The position numbers and the translations under genes were made by a program. This document shows, in pieces, positions 1 through 6,508 of a stretch of 6,733 bases of DNA. The DNA lies in the NCBI GenBank assembly GCA_003354225.1, contig PIVH01000248.1, positions 1 through 6,733 on the forward strand, written 5' to 3'. How positions within the stretch are numbered: position 1 is the first letter of the stretch; each line of letters begins with the position of its first letter. The DNA comes from Globobulimina sp. Lineage: Eukaryota > Foraminifera > Rotaliida. The notes under the pieces are model-generated. The model was not told the DNA's origin and ran no database searches. It saw nothing but the letters and a program-made list of their open reading frames with translations.

Positions 1-816
1 ATCAACCATTGGAAATCATTGCACAACCGACAAAATGTAAAATTAATAAATATGGAAGGATGTCCTCTAGTTTTGGTTGGTGGCAGAATCCAACGGGGCT
101 GGTGGAATAATCTGCAAATCACAAGTGGTTTACATCAACGCTCTGTTGTTTATGCCTTAAAAGATGATGTCATACAGGATCTAGGCTGGCGATTATTTGA
201 TAGTGAACACGGTAAAGGATGGGATTCATTTAAATTCTGCCAACCAACAAATATTGTATTAAATATTGGAAGTAATGATGTAATAAATGGCGAGTCACTC
301 CATGTCATATTAGATGAATATTATACTTTATTACATCAAATTCAACAAAACGTACACAGTCTATCTCAACCTTTGCTTGTTGCTATTATAGGATTAGTGC
401 CACATACTCATGATATTTGTGAGAATAATAACGATGGTAAGTTAAAGTATAACCGATGGGACACAAATAATGAATATTTCATGTTGAACAACGCGATAAA
501 TCAATACTTATCTTATTATGTTGATACATATAATTATTGGCACCAACGTGTAAACAACAACAAAAACAAAATGACTTTGTTATACGTCGATTGTACCAAA
601 TACTTTTTAGATAGCGATGATTTGAAAGCAGAAATAATAGAGGATTATTATGGAAATGAATATGAAGTATGGACAGGAAATCTAATTGGAAAATATATGC
701 ATCAATATTTTGATCTTTCAGAAGATGGATATCGTCAATTATCGCTATGTTTTAAAGAGAATAAAGCGTTTGATGTCTCTGCTTTTGACGGCTTGATTCA
801 TGGACATAAAAAATAA
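1..816 (+). CDS. SGNH-hydrolase-fold protein related to PAF-acetylhydrolase IB catalytic subunits, probable pseudoenzyme; 5'-partial
   Basis: The frame is open from base 1 and ends at TAA 814-816, giving 271 codons. The first ATG is at 52, but the residues before it (HWKSLHNR, residues 3-10) resemble the W-x-S-L-H-x-R segment just before the nucleophile block in PAFAH1B2/3, so I treat the gene as running off the left edge. Other matching landmarks are WRL near residues 58-60, G90-S-N-D93 (block III, GxND), IIGLVP near 124-129, and LSEDGY at 239-244 (block V). In this family the enzyme removes the acetyl group of platelet-activating factor and the subunits bind LIS1 in the cytosol. Here the GDS nucleophile block reads G27-G-R29, the oxyanion glycine block is not recognisable, and the D-x-x-H pair reads Q235-Y-F-D238. 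Hydrolase activity is therefore unlikely and a binding role is only inferred. There is no signal peptide in the visible part. The fold is fairly sure; closeness to PAFAH1B is a motif-level judgement. Confidence 0.72.
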   Translation: MNHWKSLHNRQNVKLINMEGCPLVLVGGRIQRGWWNNLQITSGLHQRSVVYALKDDVIQDLGWRLFDSEHGKGWDSFKFCQPTNIVLNIGSNDVINGESLHVILDEYYTLLHQIQQNVHSLSQPLLVAIIGLVPHTHDICENNNDGKLKYNRWDTNNEYFMLNNAINQYLSYYVDTYNYWHQRVNNNKNKMTLLYVDCTKYFLDSDDLKAEIIEDYYGNEYEVWTGNLIGKYMHQYFDLSEDGYRQLSLCFKENKAFDVSAFDGLIHGHKK

Positions 817-817
817 A
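812..817 (+). promoter_or_regulatory. AATAAA hexamer overlapping the stop codon of the SGNH gene
   Basis: A canonical-looking polyadenylation hexamer spans the TAA stop at 814-816. The next start codon is at 846, so if this signal is used, cleavage would fall inside the 29-nt gap or in the first codons of the TPR gene. AATAAA is common by chance in AT-rich DNA, so this is only a candidate. Confidence 0.2.
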
Positions 818-845
818 TGTTTGCCACTGAGAAAACGTTTTAACA

Positions 846-2627
846 ATGTCGTCTGTCTGGAATGCAATCTGGGGAACAACTTCTTCCTCCGAACAAAAAG
901 AACCAGAATGTATGACTCATTTCACTGCAGCATGTCGTAAGTTACAAATGGGTCAACAACAAGAGGCATACCAAGGATTTATGTATTCCATTCAAATAGA
1001 TTCAGAATATAAAATTGAACAACGTATAACACCATTAATGAAATTATTGGAATCGATGGATAAATATGATGAAATGATAGAGATCGCGGATCGATTATTA
1101 TCGTCAAAACCGAATGCAGTCGGTCTATTAATATGGAAAGGTGTGGGACTAAAAGGAATAAATAAAATGGATGAATGTGTTGAGTGTTTTGAAAAAGCAG
1201 TCGAGTTACAGCCACAAAGTGATATGATTGTAACATTATATTGTGCCGTTTTAATAGAACAAGAAGCATGGCCAAAATTTTTAGAAATAAATAAGAAAAT
1301 GATAGAAATGCGGCCCACTGCAGGTAGCTATCATAATAATTATATTCAAGCATTGGAAAATCTAAATGAAAGAGAGAAAGCAGACCAACATGTCAGTATT
1401 ATATTAGATAAATATGGGGCAACCGCACCATCCATCAATTTTATTTGTGGTGATTATTATTATAAACATGAAATATATGAAAAAGCAGAACTATGTTTAC
1501 ACAAAGCAGCACAGTTAGATGTAAAAAATGAGAAATATCAACAATATTATATTCGATCATTATTGCAAAATGGCAAACAAATGGATGCGGATAAATATTG
1601 TCAACAATTAATAAATAAAGATCCAAATAATGTACGTTGGATAAACACAGTCGGTTATATTTGTTTTGATGCATTTGATTTTGAATCAGCTGCACGCCAT
1701 TTTAAGAAATGTATGGCTTTACAACCAAATGATGCATATAATGTGGTCGATTATTGCATGGTTCTATGTGAATTGAATCGATTGGATGAGGCTGAAAAAT
1801 TGATCAAAGCCGTCTTAGCTAAAAATCCGAATTTTATATCTGGACAATATCGTTTAGCGCGCATTTATGAATACAAAAATATGTATAACGAATCACAAGA
1901 AATATATGTAAAAATTATAAAAGTTAATCCAATGAAAGCAAAAATGAATATGGGTTATGCGCATTTGTTGTATTTAATGCAGGAATATGAAAAATCTATG
2001 AAATATTTTCAAATTGCTAAGAAAATTGATGCAGCAAATCCATGGTTCCATTTCTGGTTTGGATTATTATTAATGAGTAATAAATATAAACGATATAGTG
2101 AGGCAACGCAATGTTTTGAGAAATGTTTAAAATTACAAACAACACATCTTAAATGTCACTATGAATATGCATGTTTATTATATAATATTTTGAATAAAAA
2201 CAAATTAAAAGCCATACAACTCATGAAAGAAGCTGTAAGAATTGATTATAACAATGAGAAATATAAAAATGTATTAAAGGAATTTGAAAATAATTGTGAT
2301 ATCCATATCGATGCTAAGGATGATGATAAAAATGATGATGATGAGAAAAAGGAAAATGGTGATGGTAATAAATTATTATTTATAAGAAAAAAAGAATATA
2401 TTTTTAAATCAATTGATAATGAAAATAAATGTATTACTGTGATGGATAATGATTTTAAAGATATTGTATTTAGATTAGATAAATTAAATTTGGATGAAAT
2501 TAAAAATATAAATGACAAAATTGTACAAGGCGCAAATAACAAAAAAGATGTTAAAATTGTTGTGGTTGAAACTCACACAAAAAATAATCAAATAACAAAA
2601 AAAGTATCACATGCAGTTTGTGTTTGA
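846..2627 (+). CDS. Tetratricopeptide-repeat (TPR) protein with C-terminal eIF5A-C-like domain
   Basis: This is an uninterrupted 593-residue frame starting at ATG 846 and ending in TGA. Residues about 24-480 are a run of roughly 12-13 helical-hairpin units with the TPR pattern (aromatic, then small/Gly, Tyr, Ala, then x-F-x-K-A or C-L, then Pro near position 32). Clear units lie near 91-125, 193-227, 261-295, 330-363, 364-396, 399-434 and 435-469. Such solenoids bind peptides or scaffold complexes. Residues about 490-507 are a D/K/E/N-rich linker encoded by a GAT-rich stretch. Residues about 510-590 form a compact, beta-predicted domain (for example YIFKSID, ITVMDND, KDVKIVVV) that I read as possibly related to the eIF5A C-terminal OB fold, without its hypusine-bearing N-terminal domain. 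There is no signal peptide or membrane segment, so it is probably cytosolic or nuclear. The start lies 29 nt after the SGNH stop. TPR content is sure; the partner, pathway and C-terminal homology are not. Confidence 0.85.
   Translation: MSSVWNAIWGTTSSSEQKEPECMTHFTAACRKLQMGQQQEAYQGFMYSIQIDSEYKIEQRITPLMKLLESMDKYDEMIEIADRLLSSKPNAVGLLIWKGVGLKGINKMDECVECFEKAVELQPQSDMIVTLYCAVLIEQEAWPKFLEINKKMIEMRPTAGSYHNNYIQALENLNEREKADQHVSIILDKYGATAPSINFICGDYYYKHEIYEKAELCLHKAAQLDVKNEKYQQYYIRSLLQNGKQMDADKYCQQLINKDPNNVRWINTVGYICFDAFDFESAARHFKKCMALQPNDAYNVVDYCMVLCELNRLDEAEKLIKAVLAKNPNFISGQYRLARIYEYKNMYNESQEIYVKIIKVNPMKAKMNMGYAHLLYLMQEYEKSMKYFQIAKKIDAANPWFHFWFGLLLMSNKYKRYSEATQCFEKCLKLQTTHLKCHYEYACLLYNILNKNKLKAIQLMKEAVRIDYNNEKYKNVLKEFENNCDIHIDAKDDDKNDDDEKKENGDGNKLLFIRKKEYIFKSIDNENKCITVMDNDFKDIVFRLDKLNLDEIKNINDKIVQGANNKKDVKIVVVETHTKNNQITKKVSHAVCV
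2319..2345 (+). repeat. Short GAT-type microsatellite inside the TPR gene
   Basis: Two short imperfect runs of GAT, separated by a short A-rich break, encode the Asp/Asn/Lys-rich linker between the TPR solenoid and the C-terminal domain. The run stays in frame and is a likely site of length variation between strains. Confidence 0.6.
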
Positions 2628-2700
2628 ATTCTTGTATAATTAAGTTGTATTTATTTGCGTATTATCATTTCTCACTGAAAAGATAAGTAATTTTGAGAGC
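2628..2700 (+). other. Intergenic spacer between TPR gene and DUF6174 gene
   Basis: This 73-nt AT-rich spacer must hold the 3' end of the TPR transcript and the promoter of the next gene. It has no perfect AATAAA and no clear TATA box. CACTGA at 2673-2678 lies 22 nt before the ATG; the same hexamer lies 15 nt before the TPR gene's ATG (825-830). Confidence 0.45.
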
Positions 2701-3729
2701 ATGTCTTGGTTAATGTTTATTTTCCTCTTGGAAAAAGCATTCTGTTATTTAGAATCAAATATCGACGAAACAGATGATATGCAACAAGCGTCGCCATATA
2801 AAACCATAACATTAACAAGCAGCGAACATGGAATATTACAAAAAAAGGTTGATGAATTTTTTAAAAATTGGCAATTATCAAAAACTGTTGGTGAAGATGA
2901 ATATGAATATATATTCGAATGGAATTGTTTCTGTGCCACATGTTTAGAATTACCAAAATATATAAATGTTAAAGACGGCAAGATTGTATCAATAAAATAT
3001 AGTGATATATTAGCATATGATTATTATGAAAACGAAGATACCATCAGACCAGAAACGAAAAAAGAGTTAGATTTAATTATACCAAATTATGGATGTGATA
3101 ATTTATATTTACATTCAAAACATTATCATAATATTGAAGGCTTATTTCATATTTTACAGCAGTCGTTGCATCCCAGTTATTATGACCCAAATAGACATGT
3201 TATATCCATTACATTTGACAAAGAATTGTAGTTAAGTTTATATTATATTACATATCCTTGCACATTTACCTATGTTTATTAATTATATAGTTATCCAAAG
3301 ACAGTATATATTTCCAATGATTTGCATGAATTAGGATGGAATATAAAATGTTTAGCAATGACTAATGATGCATATGATGGGAGAGTGTCATGTTCGAATA
3401 ATAAGGCATATCCATTTTGGATTGAAAAGAAATGGCAAGAAATTATTGGATGGTTAATGATATTCCTTGTTTTATGTTGGAGCTGCATTGGATATTTTAT
3501 TGCTTACTTAAAAAAAAGGGCAAGGAAAAAACATAGAGAACATGTTCGAAATCAAATGAGACAAAATAAGAAGAATAGTAATGGCAGTAATGTAAATAAA
3601 AAAAATTTAGATAAAAATAAAAACCAACAATTGAAAAGACGAAAAAATAAACAAAAGGCAAGACCTAGAAATCAACAGATTGAAGAAGAAGAAATCGAGG
3701 ATGTTCATGTTCCTCAACAAGCATATTGA
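2701..3729 (+). CDS. Type I membrane protein with DUF6174-like ectodomain, two exons (2701-3230 and 3291-3729)
   Basis: Splicing out 3231-3290 joins two in-phase open stretches into a 322-residue protein with Tyr177 across the junction. Residues 1-19 are a short hydrophobic leader (WLMFIFLL core) consistent with a signal peptide. Residues about 45-200 resemble DUF6174: Y-x-Y then W-N-C76-F-C78 with a further C81, then INVKDGKIVSIKY, then a central helix (GLFHILQQSL), then ITFDKEL-YYPKTVYIS, which matches the family's 'YDPxLGYPxxI' strand. The intron interrupts exactly this last motif, and the 60-nt removal restores its spacing. A strong membrane segment follows at about 228-250, then a 72-residue tail rich in Lys, Arg, Asn and Gln, ending with an acidic patch (EEEEIED). 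The topology inferred is ectodomain in the lumen or outside and a basic tail in the cytosol. DUF6174 has no established function that I know of. Confidence is high for the splice and topology and moderate for the family. Confidence 0.77.
3231..3290 (+). other. Spliceosomal intron, 60 nt, GT-AG
   Basis: It begins GTTAAGT at 3231 and ends TATATAG at 3290, with a TATTAAT-like branch candidate at about 3277-3283. Unspliced, the upstream frame ends at TAG 3229-3231. Its length is divisible by three, but the in-frame stop marks it as non-coding. An alternative donor at 3228 (GTAGTT, 63-nt intron) keeps the same frame downstream and would give FY in place of LYY. I prefer 3231 because it restores the spacing of the DUF6174 strand motif. 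Confidence 0.78.
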
Positions 3730-3837
3730 TTAATTGTAATATATCAATTTTTTTAATGTTTTTTTTGTTTTTTCAAAGTAAAAAAGTTTAGTCCTTGCAC
3801 AATGCACAAAAGCTAAGTATTAATTATTATCAACTGA
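3730..3837. other. Convergent intergenic spacer with T-rich tract and tandem 7-mer
   Basis: These 108 nt separate the ends of the DUF6174 gene (+) and the RagC/D gene (-), so both 3' ends share it. It carries T-rich tracts at about 3748-3775 and a perfect tandem TGCACAA duplication at 3796-3809. No gene, RNA gene or clear terminator hairpin was seen. Confidence 0.5.
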
Positions 3838-4959
3838 TCAAGATATCTTTCCTTTTTTTTTCTGATTCATTTTCCGCAACAATTGAAACAATTTATTCAT
3901 TGCATTTTTAAAACATTTGATATTATATTCAAGTAATCCTTTATTTTTTGGTTTTTTCATAATACAAACGAGTGCCAAATGTTTACCAACTTGTCGCAAT
4001 GCTAAAATTGATTCTTTATTGGTTGATTGTAATGTTATAAATGAACTCGATTCATTATCAAATGCGTTATTTGCATCAATTAAGTTTTGATTCATAATGT
4101 GATTTTGCTTGATTTCGTCATTATTTTGCGAGCCATAAATGCCAGAAACATCAACGGTTAAATCAATCATATCTGAACATAATGAGATGGTATCAGTTTC
4201 CATTAAATTTGCATCTGTGGCGATATAAATCTTACTGACAACATCAAAAATAAATGCCTTTTCAATATCACATTTGGTCACAAACGAAGTTAATATATTT
4301 TTAAGAAAATCGAACACCGAAATTGGTAATAATTTTTGAACGATTTCAGACAATGATTCAAAAATAGAATGATCATAAATTGAAGTTAAATAATATGAAA
4401 TATTATCGTCGATATGATTTAATAAACCAATATTATCCAATCGCTGTGTGATATGCGATTCAATCACTCTCCTTATTGCTAGTTTTGATTCTGATGTAAA
4501 AAACGCTTCTGCGTCGATCTTATTTATCAACATTTCATATTTAATATGTTTATTAATGGAATAACTCATTTCAATCATTTTTAAAATATAATTTAATGCT
4601 TCTGTATAGGGCCTATCATGAGCATTAATTACAAATAATAAAACTGAACAGTATTTGAAAAAATCTTGCGGTTTAAACTCGGAGTCATTAAAGTCAAAAG
4701 AACCGGGAAAGTCTAATATTTGAAATTTAATTAATTCATTATGGGATATCATACGATGATAGATTTCTGATGTTGGTTGCAATGAATATAAAGTTTGATG
4801 TGGTTCCATTTTATGAAATACTACACGTTCAATTGAGGTTTTCCCGCCTTGACGCGCACCCATTAAAAATATTGAGGGTAAATCAGGTGATAATTGATTA
4901 CCGCTAAATTCGTTAACGGTAGTGTATGAGGCATCGGTTGGTGACTCTGTGTACGCCAT
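3838..4959 (-). CDS. RagC/RagD-type (Gtr2) small GTPase with C-terminal roadblock-like domain
   Basis: This is an intron-free 373-residue protein, near the size of yeast Gtr2 and animal RagC/D. In this family RagC/D pairs with RagA/B on lysosomal or vacuolar membranes and passes amino-acid signals to TORC1. Visible motifs are the P-loop G34-ARQGG-K40-T41, followed by SIERVVFHKM, very close to RagC (VVFHKM is a Rag C/D hallmark); G3 D83-F-P-G86; and G4 N146-K-I-D149. SIYDHSIFE at 193-201 is another Rag signature. Residues about 225-360 form the dimerising roadblock-like domain (IEKAFIFDVVSKIYIATD), broken by a variable Asn-rich loop near 276-305. Two features are unusual: the residue after DFPG is Ser87, where animal RagC has Gln, and G4 is a canonical NKID, where animal RagC/D has HKVD. 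No RagA/B partner lies in the window. The gene is divergent from the sulfotransferase, 49 nt apart. Confidence 0.95.
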   Translation of the reverse strand: MAYTESPTDASYTTVNEFSGNQLSPDLPSIFLMGARQGGKTSIERVVFHKMEPHQTLYSLQPTSEIYHRMISHNELIKFQILDFPGSFDFNDSEFKPQDFFKYCSVLLFVINAHDRPYTEALNYILKMIEMSYSINKHIKYEMLINKIDAEAFFTSESKLAIRRVIESHITQRLDNIGLLNHIDDNISYYLTSIYDHSIFESLSEIVQKLLPISVFDFLKNILTSFVTKCDIEKAFIFDVVSKIYIATDANLMETDTISLCSDMIDLTVDVSGIYGSQNNDEIKQNHIMNQNLIDANNAFDNESSSFITLQSTNKESILALRQVGKHLALVCIMKKPKNKGLLEYNIKCFKNAMNKLFQLLRKMNQKKKGKIS

Positions 4960-5008
4960 TATTCAAAAACAAAACAAAATAAAGATCAACTTCACTTCAC
5001 GAAAAAGC
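4960..5008. promoter_or_regulatory. 49-nt shared divergent promoter region
   Basis: The start codons of the RagC/D gene (-, ATG complement 4957-4959) and the sulfotransferase gene (+, ATG 5009) are head to head with 49 nt between them. Both core promoters and 5' UTRs must lie here or inside the opposite coding region. The interval is A-rich on the left and carries a repeated TTCAC at about 4992-5000. There is no convincing TATA box. Confidence 0.6.
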
Positions 5009-6508
5009 ATGGCTTCTCTGAAACCATGGACCAAATTCATTGCAGTGGTTATCTTGTTATCAACAGTTTTCATCATGTACATGGTGATCTATATGGAAGA
5101 AGTTTCGCCATCCATTAATCCAAACAATACAGAAAATGTATGGACAATAAAACTGGATCTTAGCATACAATCTCCACAAACTCATGCATATGAATATGAA
5201 TTTAAACATAAAGGTCCTGCTAAAATACCACAGCCAACTCTTATAGTGGTGGGATCCGTTAGTTCTGGAACAACGACATTAAATACTATCCTTTTGTACC
5301 ACTTTAAACATTTCTTTCATGGATTTAAAGATCTCCAAGATATGCATTATTGGATTAAGTGCCCACCACTGGAATATATCAAATATGGCAAGATAACATC
5401 ATTTGAACCTCTATTCGAGAAAATAAAAAAAAACCTATCCCTTCAATACAAATCTTGGAATGTTTCCTATGATAATTTACATCGGGGAGGGTGTCGAAAG
5501 AGGAACGATCCAAAGCATTATCAATGTAATGTGCAATGCACTCATAGTGATTATATGGAACATATCGGATATCAATTTACTGATAGATTTGACCATATTT
5601 TTTTTACAGATTATTTGAAGGATCGTCATCCCGGTTATCCCAATGAATCTATATCATCGCAGTATTATTATTGGGATAGAACATCTGGATATAACTCAGT
5701 GCCATATGTTCCTGTTACTTTATCTGTGCATTATCCACATTCTAAACTTATATATTTTGTTCGTGATCCAATGTCTCAGTATTATTCAAGGATTCGTTTA
5801 TTTGATGAGACGACATTTTTAATGAAACCAATAGCTGAAAGAACAAATTTGAGCACAAATGAAGCGAATCATAGATATTCAAAATTATTGGAATGGTTTG
5901 AGTCTGACATATTTTCACATTTAATATCTTTATTAACTGCAGATAAACAAACAGATGATATTCAAAATGAAATTGTTTCATGGTACTCTGCTGTTTTTGT
6001 AATGAAACGTGGCTGGAGAGATCATAGAATATACGATATTTGTCCATATGTTAACATTTTATTATATGTAAAAACTGCGGAACATTATAATAAATTGCAT
6101 GGTATAAATAATTTTAAAATTATCCAATTTGAATGGGAGACTCTTCATTTATTGGATAGTTCAATTTATTTATATTGTTGGAGTGTATTTGGATACACCG
6201 GTACTGATTTTGAAAATGTATGTTTTAAGAAATATTCAATGAATAATTATCAACATGTTGGAGATATAATGTATGAATCAAATACTTTACGGCAAAATAT
6301 TTTCGGTAAATTAAAAAGATATGAATGGGCTTTTACAAATATTACTATATTTGATAAATTACTAAATGTTTTTGAAATATGTGATATGCGATTAGTGGAA
6401 CTAATTGATAAATATCCATCAATTGTTTTGGGGCACTTTGACATCACACTGTGGAATCAGTCAAGATTGAAATTACGTACTACAATGTTAGCTAAACAAT
6501 CCACTTAA
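5009..6508 (+). CDS. Golgi-type II membrane sulfotransferase-like protein, atypical PAPS site
   Basis: From ATG 5009 the frame gives 499 residues. The open frame extends upstream to an ATG at 4922, but that part is antisense to the RagC/D N-terminus, while 5009 puts a short basic tail directly before the membrane segment at about 9-29. This is the layout of Golgi glycosyl- and sulfotransferases. Seven N-x-S/T sequons (such as NLS, NVS, NES, NIT) and many cysteines support a lumenal domain. Residues 77-91 (TLIVVG then S85-S-G-T-T-T-L) match the 5'-phosphosulfate-binding loop, and KLIYFVR252-DP...S260 matches the 3'-phosphate-binding motif; both contact PAPS in sulfotransferases. The position usually held by Lys (or Arg in some carbohydrate families) is Ser85, so catalysis is uncertain. 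The acceptor is probably a glycan if active, which is inference. It could be an inactive homologue or a divergent family using another base. Confidence 0.8.
   Translation: MASLKPWTKFIAVVILLSTVFIMYMVIYMEEVSPSINPNNTENVWTIKLDLSIQSPQTHAYEYEFKHKGPAKIPQPTLIVVGSVSSGTTTLNTILLYHFKHFFHGFKDLQDMHYWIKCPPLEYIKYGKITSFEPLFEKIKKNLSLQYKSWNVSYDNLHRGGCRKRNDPKHYQCNVQCTHSDYMEHIGYQFTDRFDHIFFTDYLKDRHPGYPNESISSQYYYWDRTSGYNSVPYVPVTLSVHYPHSKLIYFVRDPMSQYYSRIRLFDETTFLMKPIAERTNLSTNEANHRYSKLLEWFESDIFSHLISLLTADKQTDDIQNEIVSWYSAVFVMKRGWRDHRIYDICPYVNILLYVKTAEHYNKLHGINNFKIIQFEWETLHLLDSSIYLYCWSVFGYTGTDFENVCFKKYSMNNYQHVGDIMYESNTLRQNIFGKLKRYEWAFTNITIFDKLLNVFEICDMRLVELIDKYPSIVLGHFDITLWNQSRLKLRTTMLAKQST

Noticed and set aside
19-51. 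Start of the first gene at TTG 19 or ATG 52
   Set aside because: The frame is open to base 1, and the residues before ATG 52 resemble the PAFAH1B segment preceding the nucleophile block, so the true start is probably outside the window. ATG 52 remains possible.
765-850. SGNH and TPR genes as one spliced gene
   Set aside because: They are in different frames, no convincing donor-acceptor pair removes the TAA at 814, and each has a natural end or start there.
979-2542. Open frames on the minus strand across the TPR gene (for example 979-1353, 1441-1695, 2246-2542)
   Set aside because: They are antisense to a well-supported gene, are hydrophobic or low-complexity, and show no domain.
3322-3729. 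A separate small membrane-protein gene starting near 3322
   Set aside because: The codon at 3322 is TTG, not ATG, and the frame joins the upstream exon in phase through a GT-AG intron that restores a domain motif.
2633-3745. PUF-protein-like UGUA sites in the 3' flanks of the TPR and DUF6174 genes
   Set aside because: They match the eight-base consensus only partly and are expected by chance in AT-rich DNA.
4922-5008. N-terminal extension of the sulfotransferase from an ATG at 4922
   Set aside because: The extra 29 residues overlap the RagC/D start on the other strand, and the ATG at 5009 gives the expected short tail before the membrane helix.
5748-6447. Minus-strand open frames inside the sulfotransferase gene
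   Set aside because: They lie fully inside a supported gene, show no recognisable motif and look like by-products of AT-rich codons.
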